A DNA stretch of 64,000 nt. Origin: G963676655 sp963676655. GTDB taxonomy: Bacteria > Verrucomicrobiota > Lentisphaeria > Victivallales > Victivallaceae. Both the position numbers and the translations under genes were made by a program. Location of the stretch: the NCBI GenBank assembly GCA_963676655.2, contig CAXXKX010000004.1:682001-746000 (forward strand). The letters run 5' to 3'. Position 1 is the first letter of the stretch. The number at the start of each line of letters is the position of its first letter. The notes beneath the pieces are model-generated. The model was given only the letters and a program-made list of their open reading frames with translations. It was not told where the DNA came from and did not search any database. Below, one piece after another: positions 25,938-34,442 of this stretch.

Positions 25938-28181
25938 TTACGGTTCCAATCGGGAAATTGCGACTTTCTTTATATAGCCTTTGAAAATCCCCTGGCTTTT
26001 ACTGATGGTTCCGCCAATTACCAACTTGTCAGTAATGATTTCTCCGGACAGATTGTTTGAATCAAGCAATTCGCCATTTAAATAAGTGCTGGCGGTTTTA
26101 CCATCATAAGTCAAAGTCATTTGCAGCCACTTGTTCGGCGGATACCATTTTGCGCTGTGAAATCTATAGCGTTTCTTTGCTGTTTTTATACTGGTGAATA
26201 GTTTTTGCTTCATAATTCCGATCCCTGTAAAGTGAAAATGTTCCGCTACCACCATGGCATTCTTTAACTGTGGATCAGCTTTAAAAATAACATCTATTCT
26301 TATATTCTTCTTCGGGGTATCAAGCTTAATTACACTGACCCGCTGTTCTCCTCTGAAGCGTAATCCGTCTTTGGTGAAATCACTGTCCTTGAAACCGTCA
26401 AAACGGAACTTGTATGCTTCCTTCCTGGTTTCAGCGGCAATTTTTTGAATACTGGTATTTGAAAAATCCACGTAAAAAACCGAGTTATTGGTTTTGCTTA
26501 TTGCAGATTTTTTAGTTTCATAAAAATCCATTGCGTCTTCGTATGAACTTTCAACCGGAGGCTTGTATGTAAAAGCGATCTTTTCAGCATTCGGCATTTT
26601 TATACCGGGAATTTCAAACAGGACAAACGAATACCTGGGCAGAACGTAGTTAAAGTCGGTTGATGATATCTTGAGCGTTGATTTTACGACTTCAAACTTT
26701 ATGCGCTTTTTAGTAATAGGATGGACCGGGAAATCGGTCAGCTTATCAGATTTAAGGGTATATACATTGACGGTTGCCGGGCCTGCAAGTTTAAATCCTT
26801 TCAGGTTTATCCGGGCCGAAGCGGCGTCATCTTCCTTGTTAACCACAATGAATTTTAACTTATTGTCGCCATAGGCGGCAACGGATGCGGAACCGCCGCT
26901 AATTTTCAGTATTTTATCGTTATTGCTTAATAACCGGTCGATCAATTGATACATTACCGCAATCGGGCTGACGATAAATTTCCCATCCGGTGTTGGAGTG
27001 AAAATGGCCCATCCCAGGGTATGCAGTTTCCATGGTTGAGGATGCAAGGCGAATTTACCGTTATTGAAGACAGAGTGGATAACCGCGCCTTCCACCGCCG
27101 GGTTTTTGATGAAATAAAACAGCGGGTCGGCTTGAGCCAGCGCATGCATCATTGTCCTGCTATACCACATGTGGGACGCTCCGCGTTTAAACTCATTAGC
27201 CTGAATTTTTACTTTATTGAAGCCTAAAGATTTTAAGAACGCTGCGTTAGCTTCCACCGAACCAATCTGGGTAACTTTGGGAGCTTTTAATAAATTCCAG
27301 GTCCCGATTGGACCGGGAGGATTTTGTTCCGGATAGTTGAATGGAACATCATTTATCCAGTGCGCGTAGCAGTGTTGAGATATGAAATCAAAATCTCCGT
27401 CTTTCGCTTCCAGCCTCACTAATTCGGATAAAAATTGTTTATGCCACTGTCCGACTGTTCCGCTCCATGTTTTTGCTTTACGTTGTCCTGGATGCTCCGG
27501 ACTTTGACCATCTATCGCTATTTTTATCGATGGATCGACTTTTTTCATTGCTTTCATAAAAGCGAAATCTATTTTAGCAGCTTCCAGAGGTGTGAGAGCT
27601 TTATCTTTTCCATTATAGCTTTCGTTCCCCAACTCCCAGTACAGAATGCAGTGCTGATAATTATTGTCCTTAACCCATTTTACAAAACCGGCAATGCTTT
27701 TTGCGGCGGCAGGTATGTATTCCGGCTGCTTGTCAAGACGAATAATTCTTTTTGTAACCGGATCAAAATAAATTTTGATCGGAACCTGAATCCCCGCTTT
27801 CAAGTTATTTTTATCCAGCCACTTAATGTATTCTTTATCCGGTATCAGATAGGAGGCACTTTTTCTTACGCCTTTTGTACGTTTTAGTTCCTTCCACATT
27901 TCCTCCGGGTGATCCCAGGAGGATTTGTCGGGATAATGATAACGGAAAGACTTGAGGCCATATTTTGTAAACAGCCTGGCCATTGCTTCACGCCCATCCG
28001 GAGTTTTAAAATATTCGGCTGTTTCGCCAAGTCGCGGCATCGTTACCGATTTGTACGCGGCTTCTTCCTTAATTGTTTTGTAATAACGGTTTTCTATTGT
28101 AATGGTTTCTGTTTTTTCAGACGCGGCTAGGTGGATAGCACATAAAGCGGCCGCGGAAATAATAGATGATTTCTTTATCAT
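25938..28181 (-). CDS. Secreted clan GH-A glycosidase with C-terminal LamG-like domain
   Basis: The 747-residue protein has a signal peptide (MIKKSSIISAAALCAIHLAAS). The TIM barrel spans about residues 60-380, with the acid/base Glu in ILYWELGNESY and a probable nucleophile Glu in IQANEF. A beta-sandwich follows (IAVMYQLIDRLLSN to VLPRYSFVLFEIPG), as in alpha-L-arabinofuranosidases of GH51/GH39-like type. Residues about 590-747 form a laminin-G/concanavalin-like domain (WLQMTLTYDGKTASTYLNG). It follows a pseudopilin gene with a 40-bp gap and would act on plant or algal polysaccharide outside the cytoplasm (inference). Confidence 0.75.
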   Translation of the reverse strand: MIKKSSIISAAALCAIHLAASEKTETITIENRYYKTIKEEAAYKSVTMPRLGETAEYFKTPDGREAMARLFTKYGLKSFRYHYPDKSSWDHPEEMWKELKRTKGVRKSASYLIPDKEYIKWLDKNNLKAGIQVPIKIYFDPVTKRIIRLDKQPEYIPAAAKSIAGFVKWVKDNNYQHCILYWELGNESYNGKDKALTPLEAAKIDFAFMKAMKKVDPSIKIAIDGQSPEHPGQRKAKTWSGTVGQWHKQFLSELVRLEAKDGDFDFISQHCYAHWINDVPFNYPEQNPPGPIGTWNLLKAPKVTQIGSVEANAAFLKSLGFNKVKIQANEFKRGASHMWYSRTMMHALAQADPLFYFIKNPAVEGAVIHSVFNNGKFALHPQPWKLHTLGWAIFTPTPDGKFIVSPIAVMYQLIDRLLSNNDKILKISGGSASVAAYGDNKLKFIVVNKEDDAASARINLKGFKLAGPATVNVYTLKSDKLTDFPVHPITKKRIKFEVVKSTLKISSTDFNYVLPRYSFVLFEIPGIKMPNAEKIAFTYKPPVESSYEDAMDFYETKKSAISKTNNSVFYVDFSNTSIQKIAAETRKEAYKFRFDGFKDSDFTKDGLRFRGEQRVSVIKLDTPKKNIRIDVIFKADPQLKNAMVVAEHFHFTGIGIMKQKLFTSIKTAKKRYRFHSAKWYPPNKWLQMTLTYDGKTASTYLNGELLDSNNLSGEIITDKLVIGGTISKSQGIFKGYIKKVAISRLEP

Positions 28182-28221
28182 TTATCCCTCTTATCTTTTT
28201 GTTTTTAGAAGACGCAAATAA

Positions 28222-28866
28222 TTATTGTTCTTTGGTAGACTGCCAGGAGAAACGGTCTCTTACTCCGTTTGGATGTTCCTGTATGCTTGTTTTATCGACA
28301 TGTAAATCCATATAGAGGATGTTAGTGTAACCGGAATGCCTTGCTTCCACTGCCTTGCTGTTGGTAGAATATGGAAACCAGGCCCAGATAGCAAAGAGTG
28401 CCCCGCTGTCATAACCGACACCGTCAAACGCCAATATTTTTTTACTTGGTTTTACCCATTTTGAACGGCAATGTTCCATGATGCTGTGCGGCTCGTCATA
28501 ACTTGAATACATGTGGGTAAGGCGATTTAACGCATAGTAGTTATTGCTTTTTCCTTTTAAAGAGGTTCCCGGACAGTTGAGTTTCTTGGGTAAATATTTC
28601 ATTGCAACCAGACCGTCATCCCATTTGCCCCAGGTATTGTTATATTCCGGCGGATAGGTTTGCATCGGACGCATCAACCACTCGTCGCTGTCGTCCATAT
28701 AGCCATTCAAGGCCAGCCCGAGCTGTTTAAATCCATTGACGCAACTGATAGCTTTGGCCCGTTCCCTTGCTTGCGCGAGAGCTGGCAGCAGCATCGCTGC
28801 AAGGATTGCTATAATGGCAATCACTACAAGAAGTTCGATTAGTGTAAATTGTTTGCGAGAATTCAT
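28222..28866 (-). CDS. Pseudopilin (prepilin-type leader, type II secretion/pilin-like)
   Basis: The 214-residue protein starts MNSRKQFTLIELLVVIAIIA, a class III leader and hydrophobic helix, then LPALAQARERAKAISCVNGFKQ. The mature domain ends with VEARHSGYTNILYMDLHVD, a H..N..LY.D.H motif shared by the paralogues here. The residue before the Phe is Gln, not the Gly that prepilin peptidase usually needs. It is the gene immediately upstream of the secreted glycosidase and may help export or display it, or bind its substrate (inference). Confidence 0.85.
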   Translation of the reverse strand: MNSRKQFTLIELLVVIAIIAILAAMLLPALAQARERAKAISCVNGFKQLGLALNGYMDDSDEWLMRPMQTYPPEYNNTWGKWDDGLVAMKYLPKKLNCPGTSLKGKSNNYYALNRLTHMYSSYDEPHSIMEHCRSKWVKPSKKILAFDGVGYDSGALFAIWAWFPYSTNSKAVEARHSGYTNILYMDLHVDKTSIQEHPNGVRDRFSWQSTKEQ

Positions 28867-29056
28867 TTTCCCTTCTCCTGTGTTTTAGTGTTTGTTGCTT
28901 AAAAATTCCATTGTCTGTACTCTGCTTTATTATTGCATGAACCTGTAAATTAACTGGTCGAGCTTTATTTCTATAACATTGCAGACTTTGATTTTGTTAA
29001 AATACCGCGATTATCCGGTAGTAAATAATTATAGTCAAAAAATTAATATTCTCATT

Positions 29057-31003
29057 TCAGCTAATTTTAAACAATCCTCCTTTCAGTCGATTAATCTTGA
29101 TGTCTTTAAATTCAATTTCGCCGGGGGCGCCAAGACAGCAAGCCAGTTGGATTTGCCTGCATTCGGCGGGCAAATATATCAAGGTTGAGATACCCTGCCA
29201 GTCTTCACCGGAACTTTTATCTTCAGCTGTTCCCAGGTAGTTGCCGGTTTGATCGAAAATTACTAATCTGCAGTACACATAACCTCCAGTATCCTGTTCA
29301 TCAGGATTGGTTTTCTTTCTGCTTTCTGCGCAAACCTTATAGAAATTGTCTGCTTGCAAATCTATGGTAAAAACCTTGAAGACCGTGTCAAAGTCCTCGT
29401 CTCCTGTTTTTTTCAGGATAACTTTTTCGTCAATGGTCAGTTCTTCGCTGTCGTCCAGAGTGTGAATATCCAGAGCTTTGATGTTCTGTTGTAAAATTGG
29501 CCACTGCTGCAAATCTACTTCATTTAATTGCGCCAGGTATTTTTGTGTTGCAGGCGTTATCGCAGCAATGGCCGCATCGGTATCAGGCGCGGCAAGACGG
29601 TATTTTTTTATTACTTCGATCCATTGCAGGAAAAACATGGCGTCTTCAGAGGAAGTTCTGGGTTCGGCATTGTAATAAACATAGACCGGATTCGTGTGCG
29701 CGAACAGTTCCGTTATTTCTGACTGATCCGTCTTTTTCCGTAACCGCAATACGCGCAATGCCAGGAAACAGCTTTTTTCAATCCAGCATTCAAAAGAAGC
29801 GCTGAATTCTTTCTCTCCATTTAATTCCCATTGTTTGATTACATTTCCGTCCCGGATCAACTCTACTGCCGGCAACGGGAATACGCTTTTAACCTGCAGT
29901 TTTATTTTGACCGGTTCGGATTTTCCTATCACATCTATACGTTCCCCCGGTTCCACTCCATTTACCTTGAAAAACAACAGGGGGCCGTCGGTAATAAAGC
30001 TGTGTCCGGCTTTCAGGCCGGCGAGATAAGAGTCAAGCTTGTTTTCGTCTGACTTCACATACGAACGGTATATTCCGAGCGGTAAAGTGGTTTTCACTGA
30101 AATGCACGCGTCGGTTCCGGCGGATGCGGGCAGATTAATTCCGCAATTAAGCAAACGATACCAGATTCGCAGCCAGGTTGCCAGGATTGATTGACGATTG
30201 TTTTGCAATTCAAAAGTATCGACTTTTTCCAGAATAGTATTTACCGGAATTTCATAATGCGTCATGAATGCCGTCTGATAATCATTGGCGAGCAAGCCGG
30301 AATACAAATGGTTTGCGAACAAGGGATGTCCCATGATGATCGTTCCGTCGGTATTTCCATGGACCCAATCGTTCAAACTGAACCAGTCGCCATGATCTTT
30401 CAAAGAACTGGTCAGGTTTTGCGGCGGGCAAACTCCGGTATTGAGAACTGGATGATGACCGTATTCATAGGCAAAATGTCCGGTAATGTCCTCTGCTTCA
30501 ATGCTGACCGGTGGATCGGTGTTTTTATGGAGAAAAAAGATGAAATCCAGTCCTTCGGCGGACGCGCAGGATAGTCCATCCTGTTTTGTGAGTTTGTAAT
30601 CTAGCGGCGCGTGATCGAAGTGACTGTGATTGTCTCCGCAATACCAGCCGAGTTCTGGCATGTCAATGATACGTTTCAGTTCAACATTTAAAAGATTGCG
30701 GTCCGGTTGAATAGTAATTTCCTCTTCATAAATTTCGTATTCAAAACCGCGACTGATGATGATTTTAATTTTTTTACATGGAATAGTCAACTCAAATTCA
30801 CCCTGGGTGTAAAAATACTTTTGTCTTCCTTTTATTCCCCAGTCAGCCGGCCATCCGACCGCAAAACCGTGTCCGTAGAAGAAAGTGTCAACCGGGGCAT
30901 AATAATTGTTGTCGGCATCAAATAATGAAACCCGGGCCGGCATCAGGGCTGACTGGTCACTGCCTTTAATACAACACTTGAAATGTCCCCTGATTACGCG
31001 CAT
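29057..31003 (-). CDS. CehA/McbA-type metallohydrolase (PHP-like)
   Basis: The protein, 648 residues from the preferred start at 31003, has a beta-rich N-terminus (about 1-110), then a PHP-type metal-binding part with GDNHSHFDHAP, GHHPVLNTG, MGHPLFANH and AGTDACIS. This order is typical of CehA/McbA hydrolases. It lacks a signal peptide. The start overlaps the upstream PHP gene by 10 bp; the frame is open to 31072, but those extra residues overlap the neighbour. The C-terminal 200 residues look like a discoidin- or sandwich-type domain. It may cleave a phosphodiester or ester released by the neighbouring hydrolases. Confidence 0.7.
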   Translation of the reverse strand: MRVIRGHFKCCIKGSDQSALMPARVSLFDADNNYYAPVDTFFYGHGFAVGWPADWGIKGRQKYFYTQGEFELTIPCKKIKIIISRGFEYEIYEEEITIQPDRNLLNVELKRIIDMPELGWYCGDNHSHFDHAPLDYKLTKQDGLSCASAEGLDFIFFLHKNTDPPVSIEAEDITGHFAYEYGHHPVLNTGVCPPQNLTSSLKDHGDWFSLNDWVHGNTDGTIIMGHPLFANHLYSGLLANDYQTAFMTHYEIPVNTILEKVDTFELQNNRQSILATWLRIWYRLLNCGINLPASAGTDACISVKTTLPLGIYRSYVKSDENKLDSYLAGLKAGHSFITDGPLLFFKVNGVEPGERIDVIGKSEPVKIKLQVKSVFPLPAVELIRDGNVIKQWELNGEKEFSASFECWIEKSCFLALRVLRLRKKTDQSEITELFAHTNPVYVYYNAEPRTSSEDAMFFLQWIEVIKKYRLAAPDTDAAIAAITPATQKYLAQLNEVDLQQWPILQQNIKALDIHTLDDSEELTIDEKVILKKTGDEDFDTVFKVFTIDLQADNFYKVCAESRKKTNPDEQDTGGYVYCRLVIFDQTGNYLGTAEDKSSGEDWQGISTLIYLPAECRQIQLACCLGAPGEIEFKDIKINRLKGGLFKIS

Positions 31004-31764
31004 GACAACATCCCGTTTTGAATGATTTCGACATTCCCGCCAAGGCCCGCCATGACTCTTTCCGACCAGCAATGGTTGCCTACGGTACCGACATTGTGCG
31101 CGTCGGAGCCGATTGAAAACCTGACTCCGGCGTTTTTAAATATTTTTGCCACTTCTATTTGCTGTTTCAACAATTCATTAACCCGCATTTTCGGATACCA
31201 GTAGTAAAACTGGCTTTGCAATTCATAAGCAACATCGTTTTGCCGCATTAACTCCGCCAGTTCGTGCAGTCTCTTTCCAGGCAGACATTCCAGTTCAAAA
31301 TTGTAATCCAGCTGCATTCGTCCGAAATTGAATGGATGGGCTATTACGTCGACATGCGGGTGGGTCGCGATTTTGCAATATGTGCCAAACACCGTATCAA
31401 GAAACTTGCTCAATTCACGCCGTTCATGATCGTAAGTCGGGATAGCCGGGCGGAACACCATGTCTCCCATTAATTCGCAGAGACAAAGCTCAATCATAGC
31501 GCGATCCCGGCTTGAAAAGTAATCCAGCCCTTTTTCTTCGTCCCACTCCAGTTCCGCTCCGACAATAATTTCAAAAGGATAATCCCGGCGTAAATCTTCG
31601 ATTGCCGCGTGATAATCCGAAACTCTGCACTGGGTGTTTTTGCGAAAATGATCGGTGATAGCCACCTTTTCCAAGCCGCATACTTCACTAGCATTTAGCA
31701 TCTCCCGCATTGTTTGCGCGCCGTCCGACCATGAAGTGTGCATATGTAAATCAATTGTTATCAT
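30994..31764 (-). CDS. PHP-domain phosphoesterase
   Basis: The 256-residue protein has the classical PHP metal ligands: DLHMHTSWSDG at the N-terminus, AITDH, VGAELEW, DVIAHPFNFG and SIGSDAHNVG. It is related to histidinol-phosphatase-like and nucleoside-phosphatase enzymes; no his genes are nearby. It overlaps the regulator by 4 bp on one side and the CehA-like gene on the other, so all three are translationally coupled. Confidence 0.82.
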   Translation of the reverse strand: MITIDLHMHTSWSDGAQTMREMLNASEVCGLEKVAITDHFRKNTQCRVSDYHAAIEDLRRDYPFEIIVGAELEWDEEKGLDYFSSRDRAMIELCLCELMGDMVFRPAIPTYDHERRELSKFLDTVFGTYCKIATHPHVDVIAHPFNFGRMQLDYNFELECLPGKRLHELAELMRQNDVAYELQSQFYYWYPKMRVNELLKQQIEVAKIFKNAGVRFSIGSDAHNVGTVGNHCWSERVMAGLGGNVEIIQNGMLSCA

Positions 31765-32825
31765 TCCGGAACTCTCCCGGTTGTATCCCTGATTACCAGG
31801 TGGGTTTCCACCACTTTTCGAGTATCGTGCGTTTGAGCATTTTTGCCGTCTTGAATGCTTTGATGCATTATCCTTATTCCTTCTATTGCAATTTGCTTGA
31901 AATCCACTTTTACGGTTGTCAGGAACGGCTTGCGCATAACCGCCGGTAAACGATCATCAAAGCCGATGACGCTAAGATCCTGAGGGACCCGGATTCCCAG
32001 CTCATCGCAAGCATTTAAAACCCCAAGGGCCACTTCATCGTTAACGCAAGCTATCGCGGTTGGGCGATCATTACGGCTTAAAACTTTCATGGCTGATTCG
32101 TATCCTGATTCCACCCGGTAATAAGTAGCCGGATTCCACTCCGGTTTTGTCTGCATTCGCAACTGATCCAGGCGTTCAAAGAACAAATTGCGCTTGGAAT
32201 TTTCCAATCCCTCCCGCCGTCCGGTCGTTTCAGGACCGAAATAGGCAATTTTTTGATGGCCGAGAGATTTTAAGTAATATAAGATCTGTATGACTCCCCC
32301 TTCAACATCCGGAATTACGCTTGGGAAGCCATGGTTGTTTCCCAATCCGTGCAGCTGAACGACCGGAACATCGATAGACTCAACATCTAAACTTTTGAAC
32401 AAACTGCCTTCAACCAGAATCCCGGCCAAATTTTCCAGTCCGGGCAATCTGAATTTCATGTCGGATGTTTCCCTTGGCAATAAAAAGGTGTAGGGATAGT
32501 AATCGAAATCCAGTAGTTTAACCGCGGAGGCCAGTACCGATGCAATAACCCCGGAGATTTCCTTGCTTTCACGTCCGACAAATAAAAATGGCGCCGGCTG
32601 CAGGGATTTCTGATTGACAAAAGTCCCTTTGCCTTTTTGTGAATAAAGAACTCCGGTCCGTTCCAGGTCGCACACCGCGCGTTTCGCTGTTTTTACATTA
32701 ACGTTGAAGTGACCGGCCAACTGGTTCAAGGAAGGAATCCGGTCAACATAGTCCTTCTTTTTTATTTTTTCAGAAATATAATTTCTTATAATTTCGGCTT
32801 TATCAACTTTTACTCCGAGAGCCAT
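31761..32825 (-). CDS. GntR/LacI-type chimeric transcriptional regulator
   Basis: The 354-residue protein has a GntR winged helix (IPSLNQLAGHFNVNVKTAKRAVCDL, KGKGTFV) and a LacI-type sensor domain (GVIQILYYLKSLGHQKIAYFGPE, AIACVNDEVALG, LSVIGFDD). It is the first gene of a minus-strand unit with the two PHP-type hydrolases and possibly the pseudopilin and glycosidase further on. It is divergent from the IclR regulator at 33086. It likely represses its own operon until a sugar ligand binds. Confidence 0.88.
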   Translation of the reverse strand: MALGVKVDKAEIIRNYISEKIKKKDYVDRIPSLNQLAGHFNVNVKTAKRAVCDLERTGVLYSQKGKGTFVNQKSLQPAPFLFVGRESKEISGVIASVLASAVKLLDFDYYPYTFLLPRETSDMKFRLPGLENLAGILVEGSLFKSLDVESIDVPVVQLHGLGNNHGFPSVIPDVEGGVIQILYYLKSLGHQKIAYFGPETTGRREGLENSKRNLFFERLDQLRMQTKPEWNPATYYRVESGYESAMKVLSRNDRPTAIACVNDEVALGVLNACDELGIRVPQDLSVIGFDDRLPAVMRKPFLTTVKVDFKQIAIEGIRIMHQSIQDGKNAQTHDTRKVVETHLVIRDTTGRVPE

Positions 32826-32968
32826 TATTCAACCTTTAGTGCTAATATAATTCTAATCCAGTTCTAATCCTAAACTTATCCACTACTTATCCCATGTGAA
32901 GAGTATATCCTCTCAAACGTTTTTTGTCAACCTTTCGTATTAAAAATATTCAATAAATCTCCATGATA

Positions 32969-32991
32969 TTTGTTTGTTAATAACAAACAAA
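32969..32991. promoter_or_regulatory. Perfect 23-bp palindrome, candidate IclR operator
   Basis: Eleven bases (TTTGTTTGTTA) on each side of a central A form a perfect palindrome. GTTTGTTAATA from it recurs at 33059-33069, just downstream of the IclR promoter. The position between divergent regulators suits an operator. Confidence 0.6.
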
Positions 32992-33022
32992 ATAAAAAAT
33001 TAAAATTTATTATTTTTATATA

Positions 33023-33075
33023 TTGACTTTTTTAAGTATAAAATGTATATTTATATTAGTTTGTTAATATTAAAC
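33023..33075 (+). promoter_or_regulatory. Promoter and second operator-like site before the IclR gene
   Basis: TTGACT (33023-33028), a 17-bp spacer and TATATT (33046-33051) make a sigma70-type promoter. GTTTGTTAATATTAAAC follows at 33059-33075, containing the palindrome TTAATATTAA and sharing 11 bp with the palindrome at 32969. A repressor there would block initiation, consistent with autoregulation. Confidence 0.6.
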
Positions 33076-33085
33076 ATTGAGTGAT

Positions 33086-33802
33086 ATGATAAAAGTACTG
33101 CAAAAAGCCCACACATTGCTTTCGTTTACCGCGAAACATGCTCCCGTAAGTTTTACGGAGCTGATGTCTTTAAGTGGAATTAACAAGGCAACATTGTCCC
33201 TGATCCTGAAATCGATGGTTGAATTATCATGGCTGGAGCGGGATTCTGACGGTCGTTTCAGGATTGGCGCGGGCATTCCGGTGCTGGCCGACAGCAAAAA
33301 CGTCAATATGAAATTGCGTGAATGCTGTACAAAATATGCGCGGGAACTGAATCTCGAACTTAATGAACTAATTACAGTAGCAGTATTTCAAGAGGGTGAG
33401 CGTCAGGTGATCGCCAAATTTAACGCGGACCATCTGGTTCAGGTAAATGAGAATACCAGCAGTACGCCGGAGTCAATGTTCTATACCGCCACCGGGTTGG
33501 CTTTACTGGCAGGGCTTGATGAAAAATCACAGACGGTCTTTGCGCATCGTCACAAACTGGATGATTTGCTGGACCAGACCAAGCCGGCAATCGACAGGAC
33601 AATTGCCAACGGTTACTGCGAGATGATTATGGGGTGTGATGACAGTTTAGCGGTGGCGGTCGGGGTTTATGATGCGAATAAAACAATGATCGCCTCGATT
33701 GGTTTTTCAGCTCCGTGCTACCGTTTTGATGAGGCCAAAAAGGCCGCAGCGGTAGCCATGCTGCATAAATATGCGTCTGAAATCAGGCGCGGATTGTCAT
33801 AA
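33086..33802 (+). CDS. IclR-family transcriptional regulator
   Basis: The protein of about 238 residues has an N-terminal winged helix (VSFTELMSLSGINKATLSLILKSM) and an IclR effector domain (MFYTATGLALLAGL, DDSLAVAVGVYD, IASIGFSAPCYRF). The ATG at 33086 is used; a TTG at 33077 is in frame, and neither has a strong ribosome binding site. A terminator-like hairpin follows the gene. The ferredoxin and FAD oxidoreductase downstream on the same strand are the probable targets. Confidence 0.85.
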   Translation: MIKVLQKAHTLLSFTAKHAPVSFTELMSLSGINKATLSLILKSMVELSWLERDSDGRFRIGAGIPVLADSKNVNMKLRECCTKYARELNLELNELITVAVFQEGERQVIAKFNADHLVQVNENTSSTPESMFYTATGLALLAGLDEKSQTVFAHRHKLDDLLDQTKPAIDRTIANGYCEMIMGCDDSLAVAVGVYDANKTMIASIGFSAPCYRFDEAKKAAAVAMLHKYASEIRRGLS

Positions 33803-33817
33803 GAAAACTTAATCTTT

Positions 33818-33839
33818 CCGGTTGTCAAGCCGGTTTTTT
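33818..33839 (+). terminator. Rho-independent terminator after the IclR gene
   Basis: CCGGTT-GTCA-AGCCGG forms a 6-bp stem with one G-T pair, followed by TTTTTT. The short stem makes read-through into the ferredoxin gene possible. Confidence 0.55.
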
Positions 33840-33884
33840 ATCAGCGGTAATCAATGCCGTGGAAAACAATGAAAGCAGGTTATT

Positions 33885-34091
33885 ATGGTAAAGAGTGTGT
33901 ATGAAGTGAATCGCGGCTGTACTTATTGCGGCGGCTGTGTTCACGAATGTCCCGTCAGGGCTATCAAAATGTCTCCTCAGGGGGCGAAAATTGATCCGGA
34001 TAAATGTACCGGATGCGGGCTTTGCGCCGCTAATTGCGCGTCAGAAGCGATTACTAAAGTAGTCGTATCGGATAGTTACAGAGCTGTATAA
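33885..34091 (+). CDS. 2[4Fe-4S] ferredoxin
   Basis: The 68-residue protein has two CxxCxxCxxxCP-type clusters, CTYCGGCVHECP and CTGCGLCAANC, and so carries two [4Fe-4S] centres as a low-potential electron carrier. It lies between the IclR gene and the FAD oxidoreductase and probably exchanges electrons with the latter. Its last codons and stop fall inside the start of a dispersed repeat (34081-34399), so the C-terminal end was supplied by the repeat. Confidence 0.88.
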   Translation: MVKSVYEVNRGCTYCGGCVHECPVRAIKMSPQGAKIDPDKCTGCGLCAANCASEAITKVVVSDSYRAV

Positions 34092-34399
34092 GAATAACCT
34101 TTACATCTAACCTGAATTATTCACAAATTTATGGCGACCTGTTACAATCTGCTCAAAGTAAAGCATTTGTTTATGTCCTCGACGTAGCGCTGCTACGCCT
34201 GCGGGATAATCAAAAACTTTCTTTTTGAGCATATTTTCACATCTCATACATTTTTTATGAATAGTTCAGGATAAGCGTTTTTCCCGGCTGCTTTGCCACT
34301 TACCGGTTCGTTACATAGCTAAGGCTATGCGCCTTTCCGGTAATGCGGCAAATCATTCCGGGAGAATTCACTTATCTTGTCAAGTTAATTTGTAAACAG
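34081..34399. repeat. Dispersed about 155-bp repeat, copy 1, interrupted by a 160-bp palindromic element
   Basis: GAGCTGTATAAGAATAACC to TTAATTTGTAAACAG matches 56370-56524 along its whole length once 34111-34270 is removed. The inner element has inverted ends CCTGAATTATTCA (34111-34123) and TGAATAGTTCAGG (34258-34270), with one mismatch. It carries a central CGTAGCGCTGCTACGCCTGCGGG, so it resembles the MITE-like element at 20178. It fills the 351-bp gap before the FAD oxidoreductase. Confidence 0.8.
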
Positions 34400-34442
34400 C
34401 TTTTAAAGAGTAATTCATCAAAAAAGCGGAAAGGTGGATCAA

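Noticed and set aside
29057..31072. Upstream start at 31072 for the CehA-like gene
   Set aside because: The extra residues overlap the PHP gene by 79 bp and look like out-of-frame translation; the start at 31003 fits the coupling better.
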